This document shows positions 1 to 6,583 of a DNA stretch of 12,827 bases, piece by piece. Both the position numbers and the translations under genes were made by a program. How positions within the stretch are numbered: the first letter of the stretch is position 1; each line of letters opens with the position of its first letter. The DNA is from Lachnospiraceae bacterium (GTDB taxonomy: Bacteria > Bacillota_A > Clostridia > Lachnospirales > Lachnospiraceae): the NCBI GenBank assembly GCA_017960415.1, contig JAGCZE010000147.1, forward strand, positions 1 through 12,827. The letters are read 5' to 3'. The notes beneath the pieces were generated by a model, which saw nothing but the letters and a program-made list of their open reading frames with translations, made no database searches and was not told the origin of the DNA.

Positions 1-1209
1 CTTGCACTTGGAAACAACGAGATCAATCTTCTTTGGACCGCTTCGTGGGAGGGCACTATCGGAACCAATGATCTTGTTCCCAAGAACGCAGTTTATGACA
101 TCACAGATCTTGTAAAGGGAACCACACTTTACAATTCAATGGACGAAGGACAGTGGGAAGCTTCCAAGTATAACGGAAGAATTTACTTCATCCCTGTTTA
201 CAAGGACAATGTAGAAGGTTATGACCTTATGTTCCGTCAGGAGCTCATCGACAAGCACAACTGGAATATTTCCAATATCAAGAGGCTTGCTGATCTTGAT
301 CCTATTCTTGCAGATTGCAAGGCCGATGGCTTAAAGTATCCCCTTCTTCTTCAGAAGACCGCTATGTTCTACAGATTCTACATTGATAAGTTTGATTTCT
401 TTACAGCAAATTCAGCATCGAACTTCGTATCTGTTGACAGAGCAACAAACTCTGTAGTTAATACCATTACTACTCCCGAGTACAAAGAGTACTGCAAGCA
501 GATCGCTAAGTGGTCGGCAGCAGGCTACATCTCAGAGGATGAAGTTACAAAGACCGTTACCGATACCACAACACAGTCCAAGAACTGGGGCGTTTCGTGG
601 TGGACAGACATCCCTGTAAATGATGAAGCTGATTCACGTTACGGACAGGATGTTACAATGACACCTATTACCCAGAGATGGGCACATTCAACATCGGCAC
701 TCGGATCATGCTACTGCGTAACCAAGAACTGCAACGAGACACAGGCTAAGGCTTGTATCGACTTCATGGGCCTGCTTTACACAGACAGCAAGCTTGCCGA
801 TATGTGGACATTCGGTATCGAGGGTGAGGACTTTACTTATACCGCAGATCATCGTGTAACATCTAACTCAACCAAGTACAACCATGGTATGTGGGAGTCG
901 GCTTCCGCTACTATCGTTTCTCCTCTTGACAACGAGCCTACCAACAAGGCTGATCTGTACAAGGGCTTCAACGGTGGTGCCAACACTTCCTGCGCAGCAG
1001 GTTTCCGTTTCGACAGATCAAAGGTTGACAGCGAGCTTGCAGCATGCGAGAGCGTATTTGAGCAGTACGGATTCCCGCTTGAGCTTGGCGGAATCGCAGA
1101 AGCAGATGTAGATTCTACTCTTGCAGCTTATCAGGCAGCTCTTGACGAGGCAGGTTACCAGAAGGTTCTTGCTGAGTTCCAGAGCCAGTATGATGCTTGG
1201 AAGAAATAA
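1..1209 (+). CDS. Extracellular solute-binding protein, family 1 type with DUF3502-like C-terminus (5' partial)
   Basis: Lipid-anchored or secreted binding component of an ABC importer, probably for a sugar or oligosaccharide; the substrate cannot be read from sequence. The frame is open from base 1, so the start, signal peptide and lipobox lie outside the window. The first visible ATG at 139 is internal, since good coding sequence (LLWTASWEG) precedes it. About 402 residues are visible and end in TAA. The fold signature is that of a family 1 binding protein: an aromatic-rich middle (SWWTDIP) and a C-terminal block beginning GFRFDRSKVDSELAAC and ending KVLAEFQSQYDAWKK. That block resembles the DUF3502 tail of LipO-like binding proteins. 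Codon choice is strongly biased (CTT, AAG, GAC, TTC), unlike the pilus genes, which suggests high expression. A strong terminator follows 31 bp downstream, so it belongs to a separate transcription unit. Confidence 0.9.
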   Translation, partial: LALGNNEINLLWTASWEGTIGTNDLVPKNAVYDITDLVKGTTLYNSMDEGQWEASKYNGRIYFIPVYKDNVEGYDLMFRQELIDKHNWNISNIKRLADLDPILADCKADGLKYPLLLQKTAMFYRFYIDKFDFFTANSASNFVSVDRATNSVVNTITTPEYKEYCKQIAKWSAAGYISEDEVTKTVTDTTTQSKNWGVSWWTDIPVNDEADSRYGQDVTMTPITQRWAHSTSALGSCYCVTKNCNETQAKACIDFMGLLYTDSKLADMWTFGIEGEDFTYTADHRVTSNSTKYNHGMWESASATIVSPLDNEPTNKADLYKGFNGGANTSCAAGFRFDRSKVDSELAACESVFEQYGFPLELGGIAEADVDSTLAAYQAALDEAGYQKVLAEFQSQYDAWKK

Positions 1210-1240
1210 TTGAGAGCTTTTTAACAAATATGTTTTATTT

Positions 1241-1277
1241 ACGGGAGGCCCCCTTAATTGGGAGCCTCCCGTTTTTT
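1241..1277 (+). terminator. Intrinsic terminator of the solute-binding protein unit
   Basis: A perfect 9-bp stem (ACGGGAGGC at 1241-1249 with GCCTCCCGT at 1264-1272) continues, after one C/A mismatch, into three more C-G pairs closing a TTAATT loop. The 3' arm runs into six T residues (1272-1277). It lies 31 bp after the stop codon and insulates the downstream pilus operon from transport-gene transcription. Confidence 0.95.
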
Positions 1278-1339
1278 AAATTGTTATTGTTCACAGCCTG
1301 ACAAGATCACTCACAAATCTTATGACTTTGAGGTAAGTT

Positions 1340-1358
1340 GCTGCTTTGCAGCTTTTTT
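1340..1358 (+). terminator. Possible weak terminator-like hairpin
   Basis: GCTGC (1340-1344) pairs with GCAGC (1348-1352) across a TTT loop and is followed by six T residues (1353-1358). The stem has only five base pairs, so termination would be weak. It may back up the strong terminator 60 bp upstream. Confidence 0.3.
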
Positions 1359-1372
1359 ATGGTAACTATCAG

Positions 1373-1403
1373 GGGCTGCCGCACTTTCTTAGTGGGACAG
1401 CCC
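1373..1403. repeat. Strong imperfect stem-loop, possible remnant of a mobile element or terminator
   Basis: GGGCTG (1373-1378) pairs with CAGCCC (1398-1403). Inside, CC pairs with GG, and CACT (1382-1385) pairs with AGTG (1391-1394), with one unpaired base on each side and a TTCTT loop. A short ATTTT follows. No adjacent transposase fragment is visible, so the mobile-element origin is only a guess; it could equally be a second terminator. Confidence 0.45.
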
Positions 1404-1427
1404 ATTTTGGATACCAGGTGCTGCAAG

Positions 1428-1499
1428 CATGTTTGTAAACTTGGGGATGCCCCTCGGAGCCGATTCACATGTCTGCAAACTAAAGGATGAACCTCGATG
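1428..1499. repeat. Imperfect direct repeat, 32-nt units at a 40-bp period
   Basis: Unit 1 (1428-1459) and unit 2 (1468-1499) share CATGT, AAACT, GGATG and CCTCG in the same register, roughly 23 of 32 positions. Each contains a GTTTGTAAAC-like or GTCTGCAAAC dyad. The pair lies about 130-200 bp upstream of the pilus promoter, so they could be operator half-sites or simply a decayed duplication. Confidence 0.4.
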
Positions 1500-1627
1500 T
1501 AACTGTATTCGTGTGTATACGGGTATATAATATTCCGATGTACAATAACCTTTTATGCAAGTTGTACAAACATCCGACAAGGTCTTTGAAAGTATTGCAC
1601 GAACTTGATTTTTTTCGCCGATTATTA

Positions 1628-1655
1628 TTGACATTTGCCAAAGAGGTCTTGTAAT
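1628..1655 (+). promoter_or_regulatory. Predicted sigma-70-type promoter for the tad operon
   Basis: A perfect TTGACA (1628-1633) is separated by 16 bp from TGTAAT (1650-1655), five of six matches to TATAAT. Transcription would start near 1662 and leave an untranslated leader of about 125 nt before the TTG start at 1788. It is the only strong match in the spacer on this strand, and the following genes are closely packed, so it is the likely operon promoter. Confidence 0.65.
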
Positions 1656-1787
1656 ATGTGACTACATCTTTCGGATACAGTATAACGATTACTTCTTCCG
1701 ATCACCTCAAAGATGTTTCTGATTCCATGGGATTCTCCCAGACTTATCCATTTTCGATCAAATTCTAACACAGGAGGATTGTGCTTA

Positions 1788-2807
1788 TTGAAGAGAATAT
1801 TGGCATTATTGGCCGATGGGACCGACTATGTCGGTGAATTGGCGTCATATCTGAATTCCAGATCTGATTTTATCTTTAAATCCGTAATATTTAACAGCAT
1901 CAACGAATTGAAGAAGTTTATGAAAGAATATTCGGTTGAAATGATACTGTGCAATGAAAGCTTCAGGCACGAGATCCCTTCGGATACGGAGAATGTTTGT
2001 TTTTTATCGGAGGATGGCGAAGTCATGGAAACCTTCGAAACTGAAGAAAGCAGATGGCACAGGGTATTCAAGTATCAGTCTTCCGAAACGATCAAAAAAG
2101 ATATCACCGATTATTACAACAGAAAACAGCGAAAAACACTTGAGGAGATACAGGAAATAGAGGCCAGGAAAAGGATAGTTTGCGTTTGTTCGCCTATTGG
2201 CGGCTGCTACAGTTCAACCTTTGCGCTGGCTCTGGCACAGTACTATTCCCTTGGGGGAAAGACCTTGTTTATAAGCTTTGATCCTTTCTTTGAGTATCCC
2301 GGAGAAGAAAAGAATATGGCAGAGAAGAACCTGACAGATCTGATGTATTTTATACAGGCAGGGGAGCCGGGACTTGCCGGATTTATCGGCAATATGGCTA
2401 TGCGCAGGAATTCCCTGGATTACTTAAGCGGAGTGTCGCACTGGTTTGATATTCAGGAGATATCAAGAGAGACCATGCATACTCTGATCGAATTTCTGAA
2501 CAGTTCCTGCGACTATGAAAATATAGTATTTGACATGAGGATCATGGGCGGAGCCGGAATAGAGCTTCTTGCCGGGAGCAAAACGGTTTATCTGCTGAAA
2601 AGATACGGTTATAACGCATCGAGGGCCGTGGATGAATGGAAGCGGCAGATCAGGTTCGCCAATTACAGCAGTATACTGGAAAAAACGCGTGAACTTGTGA
2701 TCCCGCATGATGAGCTTCTCGAAGGGAATTATGATTTCGATATATTGCTGAAAGGGCATCTGGGGCAGTTTATAGAGGAATTGGAGGGATTGCGGTATTG
2801 TAGATAA
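1788..2807 (+). CDS. tadZ: TadZ/CpaE-like pilus localisation protein with degenerate P-loop
   Basis: TadZ/CpaE proteins place the Tad machine in the cell; they pair a receiver-like N-terminus with a MinD/ParA-like ATPase domain. I choose TTG 1788, giving 339 residues beginning MKRILALLADG. It sits 10 nt after a consensus AGGAGG (1772-1777), and that N-terminus fits a first beta strand. An upstream ATG at 1713 would add residues with no family likeness. Residues 1-60 look receiver-like and 128-300 like the ATPase fold. The deviant Walker A is eroded: residues 135-144 read SPIGGCYSST, keeping GG and ST but lacking both the KGG signature lysine and the GK lysine. VFDMRIMGGAG (248-258) occupies the Walker B-like strand position. 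Nucleotide hydrolysis is therefore doubtful. It is the first gene of the operon and its stop codon overlaps the likely translation start of tadA. The identity rests on fold-like features and position. Confidence 0.8.
   Translation: MKRILALLADGTDYVGELASYLNSRSDFIFKSVIFNSINELKKFMKEYSVEMILCNESFRHEIPSDTENVCFLSEDGEVMETFETEESRWHRVFKYQSSETIKKDITDYYNRKQRKTLEEIQEIEARKRIVCVCSPIGGCYSSTFALALAQYYSLGGKTLFISFDPFFEYPGEEKNMAEKNLTDLMYFIQAGEPGLAGFIGNMAMRRNSLDYLSGVSHWFDIQEISRETMHTLIEFLNSSCDYENIVFDMRIMGGAGIELLAGSKTVYLLKRYGYNASRAVDEWKRQIRFANYSSILEKTRELVIPHDELLEGNYDFDILLKGHLGQFIEELEGLRYCR
2783..2799 (+). promoter_or_regulatory. Ribosome binding site and possible ATT start codon for tadA
   Basis: GGAGGG (2783-2788) lies 8 nt before ATT (2797-2799), which opens an in-frame extension of tadA. 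No ATG, GTG or TTG occurs in this frame between the upstream in-frame stop (TAG 2773) and GTG 2836. The ribosome binding site is inside the 3' end of tadZ, implying coupled translation. Confidence 0.5.
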
Positions 2808-2835
2808 GGAAGTACGCCGGATCCTGTGCGACCGT

Positions 2836-4008
2836 GTGGGGGAGAAAAGCTCATACGACGCGGACCCGGATGAGAAACATCTCTATGAGATCATTGACGA
2901 AGTGATAATATCCTACAGCAAGGAGAAGTACCTCTCTATTGCCGACAGAGTCAGGGCCAGAAGCCTTATATATGCGTCGGTAAGGGGATTCGACTGTCTG
3001 CAGGAGCTTATTGACGATCATGATGTAACCGAGATCATGGTCAACGGAACGGATGATATATTCTACGAGAGGGAAGGGCGGATCCGTCGTTATGACGGGT
3101 GCTTCGAAAGCCGCTCCAAGCTCGAGGATGTGGTCCAGAAGATCGCCGCCGGCTGCAACAGGATCATAAATGAGGCCAGCCCCATCGTCGATGCACGGCT
3201 TGAGGATGGGTCAAGGGTCAACATGATTTTGCCTCCGGTGGCAATCAACGGACCGATAATCACTGTCAGGAAATTTCCCGAAGAAGTAATGACGGTGGAA
3301 AAACTGATAAAAATCGGCTCGCTTCATGAAGAAGCCGCTGAATTTCTAAAAAAGCTGGTGATCGCCGGTTACAATATCTTTGTTTCCGGCGGTACCGGAT
3401 CGGGTAAAACAACATTTCTTAATGCACTTTCGGAATTCATTCCCAAAGACGAAAGAGTAATAACCATCGAAGATTCCGCAGAACTCCAGATCAAAGGGAT
3501 TCCCAACCTCGTGAAGCTTGAGGTGAGAAATGCGAATGTTGAAGGTCTGAACGGGATTTCAATAAGGGATCTTATAAGGGCATCGCTGCGTATGCGCCCC
3601 GACAGGATCATTGTCGGGGAGGTCAGGGATGCGGCCTGCATTGACATGCTTCAGGCGATGAATACAGGTCACAGCGGGATGTCGACAGGACATGCCAACT
3701 CGGCCGCCGATATGTTGTCAAGAATGGAGACGCTGGCGCTGCTGGGCGCGGATATCCCTATTCAGGCTGTCAGAAGGCAGATAGCATCTGCGATCGATAT
3801 CATTATCCAATTGGGCAGATTCAGGGACAAAAGCAGAAGAGTGGTTGAGATCACGGAAGTGAGCAGGTATGAAGATCAGGAGATTGTTTTGAATTCTTTG
3901 TTCAGGTTTGTTGAAGAGGGGGAACAGGATGGACGTGTTATCGGGCATCTTGAAACGACGGGAAAAGAACTCTGTCGACGGGAAAAGCTTGAAGCGGCAG
4001 GATTATGA
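2836..4008 (+). CDS. tadA: Tad pilus assembly ATPase TadA/CpaF (type II/IV secretion ATPase)
   Basis: Cytoplasmic hexameric ATPase that drives Flp pilus polymerisation. With the GTG 2836 start it has 390 residues. It carries the family block VTEIMVNG (64-71), Walker A GGTGSGKTT (185-193), an acidic IEDSAEL (211-217), Walker B RIIVGE (257-262) and a His box TGHSGMSTGHANS (277-289); all key residues are intact. The C-terminus (DGRVIGHLETTG then EKLEAAGL) matches the usual family end. GTG 2836 has no Shine-Dalgarno sequence. The frame stays open upstream to 2776, and the codons from 2797 encode IVDKEVRRILCDRV, which resembles the normal CpaF N-terminus. An ATT start at 2797, 8 nt after GGAGGG, is therefore plausible and would add 13 residues. 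The gene overlaps tadB by 80 bp. Confidence 0.96.
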   Translation: MGEKSSYDADPDEKHLYEIIDEVIISYSKEKYLSIADRVRARSLIYASVRGFDCLQELIDDHDVTEIMVNGTDDIFYEREGRIRRYDGCFESRSKLEDVVQKIAAGCNRIINEASPIVDARLEDGSRVNMILPPVAINGPIITVRKFPEEVMTVEKLIKIGSLHEEAAEFLKKLVIAGYNIFVSGGTGSGKTTFLNALSEFIPKDERVITIEDSAELQIKGIPNLVKLEVRNANVEGLNGISIRDLIRASLRMRPDRIIVGEVRDAACIDMLQAMNTGHSGMSTGHANSAADMLSRMETLALLGADIPIQAVRRQIASAIDIIIQLGRFRDKSRRVVEITEVSRYEDQEIVLNSLFRFVEEGEQDGRVIGHLETTGKELCRREKLEAAGL

Positions 4009-4735
4009 TGATTACAGGATGGGAACGAAAGAGACGGTTATGACTGTAGCAACATCTTCCGCTTTGATAATCGCGGTCGCATTGCTCTGCTATAACAGCC
4101 TTTATGCGGTCATTCTGCTGTCCCCGTATATTTATATCCATCTGAAACGAAAAAAAGGACAGTTGAAGGAAAAGCGCAAATGGGAACTGAACATACAGTT
4201 CGGAGAAATGATAAAAAGCCTGAGTGCGGTCCTTGAATCCGGATACTCCGTGGAAAACGCCGTTACGGAAACCTACAACGACCTGAAGCTTACTTTTGAC
4301 GATAATGCGATGATAATGACGGAACTAAAGACGATCATGGCATCCCTGAAAAGCAATGTTCCGATAGAAAAGACTTTTGAGGAATTTGCGGCAAGGAGCG
4401 GAATTGATGATGTGAAGAGCTTTTCGGATGTATTTTCGACAGCCAAAAGGACAGGCGGAAATATTATTTCGATCATCAGGTCTACGGCTTTGGTCATCAG
4501 GACGAGAGTGGAGCTGAAAAGAGAGCTCAGAACAATGATCGCCTCGAAAAAATACGAATCCGATATCATGCGGATGATACCGTTCGCCATACTTCTGTAT
4601 TTGCGCGTGTTTTCTCCCGACATGGTCGGTGCGCTGTACGGGAATACTTTCGGGGTCGTATTTATGACAGTCATCCTGGTGATCTATATTGTTTTCAGTA
4701 TGATCGCAGACAGGATAGTAAATATAACGTTTTAA
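3929..4735 (+). CDS. tadB: Tad pilus inner platform protein TadB (T2SSF domain)
   Basis: Polytopic membrane protein that, with TadC, forms the platform engaged by the TadA ATPase. ATG 3929 is chosen because AGGGGG (3917-3922) lies 6 nt upstream; it gives 268 residues. Upstream TTG 3908 is less likely, and ATG 4019 would remove the DYDDYRMGTKE motif typical of TadB N-termini. Two membrane segments lie at about 38-55 and 57-72. The T2SSF domain spans about 92-205 (GEMIKSLSAVLESGYSVENA, then FAARSGIDDVKSFSDVF and RTGGNI), and two more segments follow at 214-230 and 240-262. The N-terminal 26 codons overlap the end of tadA in another frame. The stop is followed by a 103-bp gap with structured RNA before tadC. 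Confidence 0.92.
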   Translation: MDVLSGILKRREKNSVDGKSLKRQDYDDYRMGTKETVMTVATSSALIIAVALLCYNSLYAVILLSPYIYIHLKRKKGQLKEKRKWELNIQFGEMIKSLSAVLESGYSVENAVTETYNDLKLTFDDNAMIMTELKTIMASLKSNVPIEKTFEEFAARSGIDDVKSFSDVFSTAKRTGGNIISIIRSTALVIRTRVELKRELRTMIASKKYESDIMRMIPFAILLYLRVFSPDMVGALYGNTFGVVFMTVILVIYIVFSMIADRIVNITF

Positions 4736-4755
4736 TCCGTTTGCGGTTTTCATCC

Positions 4756-4779
4756 GGGAAAGCCGGATCGGCTTTTCCC
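4756..4779 (+). other. Intercistronic stem-loop between tadB and tadC
   Basis: GGGAAAGCCG (4756-4765) pairs with CGGCTTTTCCC (4769-4779) with one bulged T and a GAT loop, about ten base pairs. No T-run follows (TTAAAG comes next), so it does not look like an intrinsic terminator. It may stabilise or mark a processing point in the operon mRNA. Confidence 0.6.
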
Positions 4780-4815
4780 TTAAAGAAGAAATACAGCGGA
4801 AAGGAGGACGACGAA

Positions 4816-4836
4816 ATGCTGCGTTCCCGTTTTTAG
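4816..4836 (+). CDS. Candidate six-codon leader ORF upstream of tadC
   Basis: ATG at 4816 lies 8 nt after a consensus AGGAGG (4802-4807) and reads MLRSRF, then stops at TAG 4834-4836. The tadC GTG is two bases further on. This is the best ribosome binding site in the region, yet it serves this mini-ORF rather than tadC. It may be a leader peptide that delivers ribosomes to tadC by re-initiation. Alternatively, a missing base could have separated the true tadC start from its frame. Confidence 0.4.
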   Translation: MLRSRF

Positions 4837-4854
4837 AGGTGAAGGCGGGAACGC
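4821..4854 (+). promoter_or_regulatory. Hairpin enclosing the tadC GTG start codon
   Basis: GCGTTCCCG (4821-4829) and CGGGAACGC (4846-4854) are perfect 9-bp complements with a 16-nt loop that contains the mini-ORF stop (TAG 4834) and GTG 4839. A weaker competing stem uses GGCGGGA (4844-4850) with TTTCGCC (4859-4865). Ribosomes translating the mini-ORF would open the left arm, so the arrangement could couple tadC translation to the leader. Confidence 0.5.
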
Positions 4855-6380
4855 GAGATTTCGCCCGTGAGAAGAAAACAAGATCCGGTATGAAAAACAA
4901 TGATAAAACCGGCTATACCACAGATCCGGAGAAAAAAGCCAAAACGAAAAAAGATGCGGGAAAAAAAGCCGGCAGATTTAAAGATCTTGATAAAAAGGAA
5001 CATCCCTTAAGAAGCTTTTATCCTGTGGCAGAAGTGATATACGGGTGGGTATGCAGGGCAGGAAAGGCAGATGTTTTCGGAGACAGGGAGATCACGGCAT
5101 TACTTTCCGGGAGCGATGATCCCGAAACGGAAGCACTCCTGGATGCTTACAAGACAATATCATACATTCTGATGACGCTTATCTGTACATCCGTGTTGGT
5201 GGTCTTATGCCTTCTTGCGACTGAGAGTCACCTGCTTTCGGGAAACAGATTAAGCCGTGCCCCGAGCGGACAGGGTGAGTCGGTATATGAGCTGAAGGTG
5301 GCAGATGAAGAAGGCACCGAAAAGGATATTACGGTCACGGTAAGTGAACAGAAATGTCCCGAGGACAAGCTCGATGAGTTTTTTGAGGATGCAACTCAAA
5401 AACTGAAGCTGGCTGTAATAGCGGATAACGCATCTGCTGACGAGGTCACCGGCAAACTCGATCTTGTCAGAGAAATTCCCGGTACATCAATAAAAGTCAC
5501 TTTTGACGATCCTGATCCTCAGTATATTTATTATGACGGAACGATCAGACAGGAAAATGTTTTGGAACCGGTGATAATCACGCTGACAGCGGAACTGGTC
5601 TATTTTGATGAGATCAGGATAGTGTCGTTCCCTATAAGACTTGTGCCGGCAGTGCCCGATGAGTCAAAGATCTTTGAAGAGAAGCTCCTTGCAGAACTTG
5701 AAGCAGCCGATACAGCCACTTTAAAGGAAGGATACATGATTTTGCCGGATGATATAGACGGCAAGAAGCTCGGGTGGGATGAGAAGAAAGACAGCATTCC
5801 GGGAATGATAGCCGTGATCGGCCTGATCACAGCGTTGGGGATAATCCCGGCCAAATCGGCGGAGCTGAAAAAACAGCTCAAACAACGTGAGAAAGAGATG
5901 ATCAACGATTATCCGGATATCATCAGCAAGATGAGCCTCCTGCTGACTGCCGGAATGACCAGCCGCGGAGCATGGGAAAAGATATGTCTTGATTACGAAA
6001 GAATGAAAAAGAAAGACGGTATCGATGTCAAAAAGGGCAGCAGGACCGGAAGGTATGCTTATGAAGAAATGGTCAGGACTCTTATGCAGATGAATCTGGG
6101 AAGATCTGAGAGCGAGGCATACGAGGAGTTCTCGAACCGGTGCAGGGTTGCGGCATATCAGCGGATGGGCTCCCTTCTGGCAAAGAACATAAGACGCGGC
6201 AGCCGTGAGATCATAGGGCTGCTCCAGTCGGAATCGGAAAATGCAATGCAGGAGCGGCTTCAGCGCGTAAAGGAAAAAGGCGAAGAAGCCGGAACAAAAC
6301 TATTGCTGCCGATGTTCGGTATGTTTGGGATCGTTATGGCGATAGTTATTGTTCCGGCAATAAGCTCTATGGGAATATAG
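4839..6380 (+). CDS. tadC: Tad pilus platform protein TadC with Ig-like extracytoplasmic insertion
   Basis: Second platform protein of the pilus machine. From GTG 4839 it is 513 residues, well over the usual ~300 for TadC; ATG 4890 (18th codon) is an alternative start. The order is: a Lys-rich cytoplasmic N-terminus (1-105), membrane segment 107-128, an extracytoplasmic region 129-320, membrane segment 321-338, the T2SSF domain 356-487 (YPDIISKMSLLLTAGMTSRG), and a C-terminal membrane segment 490-510. Within the insertion, residues about 191-270 (ADNASADEVTGKLDL, then TFDDPD, YYDGTI and VIITLTAEL) follow the pattern of the atrophied bacterial Ig-like domains found on Firmicute surface proteins. 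The insertion would project outside the membrane, where it could contact pilin or cell wall. The start site is uncertain because its own ribosome binding site is poor. Confidence 0.9.
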   Translation: MKAGTRDFAREKKTRSGMKNNDKTGYTTDPEKKAKTKKDAGKKAGRFKDLDKKEHPLRSFYPVAEVIYGWVCRAGKADVFGDREITALLSGSDDPETEALLDAYKTISYILMTLICTSVLVVLCLLATESHLLSGNRLSRAPSGQGESVYELKVADEEGTEKDITVTVSEQKCPEDKLDEFFEDATQKLKLAVIADNASADEVTGKLDLVREIPGTSIKVTFDDPDPQYIYYDGTIRQENVLEPVIITLTAELVYFDEIRIVSFPIRLVPAVPDESKIFEEKLLAELEAADTATLKEGYMILPDDIDGKKLGWDEKKDSIPGMIAVIGLITALGIIPAKSAELKKQLKQREKEMINDYPDIISKMSLLLTAGMTSRGAWEKICLDYERMKKKDGIDVKKGSRTGRYAYEEMVRTLMQMNLGRSESEAYEEFSNRCRVAAYQRMGSLLAKNIRRGSREIIGLLQSESENAMQERLQRVKEKGEEAGTKLLLPMFGMFGIVMAIVIVPAISSMGI

Positions 6381-6404
6381 ATCTGATATTTACGGAGGTT
6401 AGTT

Positions 6405-6581
6405 ATGAAAGAAGCATTAAGCAGGTTTAAAAATGATAATTCCGGGATCGGCGTAGTCGAGCTTGTGTTGATCCTGGTCATTTTGATCGCACTTGTGGTC
6501 ATTTTCAAAAATCAGATAACCAGGATAGTTACAGACGCATTCAATTCCATTACAAATAACGCAGATACCATCATTAACTGA
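6405..6581 (+). CDS. flp: Flp-type major pilin precursor
   Basis: The probable major structural subunit of the pilus: 58 residues, beginning MKEALSRFKNDNSG. ATG 6405 follows GGAGG (6394-6398) by 6 nt, the best-placed ribosome binding site in the operon, which fits high pilin demand. A short basic leader precedes the cleavage motif G14|IGVVE, with the conserved glutamate at +5 (E19). A hydrophobic stretch (ELVLILVILIALVVIF) then forms the core helix, and the tail is short and Asn/Thr-rich. The size and layout match Flp pilins. Only one copy is visible. It lies 24 bp after tadC and 2 bp before the DUF5702 gene, with no terminator between. Confidence 0.9.
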   Translation: MKEALSRFKNDNSGIGVVELVLILVILIALVVIFKNQITRIVTDAFNSITNNADTIIN

Positions 6582-6583
6582 TC

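Larger units (their letters stand above)
1278..1787. other. Gene-free spacer between the transporter gene and the pilus operon
   Basis: No convincing coding sequence is visible on either strand. The stretch holds a short hairpin with a T-run (1340-1358), a strong imperfect hairpin (1373-1403), an imperfect direct repeat with a 40-bp period (1428-1499), a small TGTACAA/TTGTACA inverted repeat (1539-1545 with 1562-1568), and the promoter assigned to the pilus operon (1628-1655). The roughly 130-nt untranslated leader after that promoter shows no riboswitch consensus that I recognise. Base composition is more AT-rich than in the genes on either side. Confidence 0.6.

Noticed and set aside
1503..1531. 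TATAAT at 1526-1531 as an alternative operon promoter
   Set aside because: The -35 region (CTGTAT) is poor and there is no extended -10; the 1628-1655 match is much better.
1656..1787. Possible c-di-GMP riboswitch in the operon leader, as seen before some pilus genes
   Set aside because: I do not see the conserved GEMM core or its two paired arms in this leader.
1713..1787. ATG 1713 as the start of the TadZ-like gene
   Set aside because: The added 25 residues lack family likeness and this ATG has no ribosome binding site, whereas AGGAGG sits just before TTG 1788.
4325..4900. Antisense ORF of 191 codons across tadB and the tadB-tadC gap
   Set aside because: It is a shadow of tadB, with His/Arg/Ser-biased composition, and conflicts with the clear T2SSF coding on the other strand.
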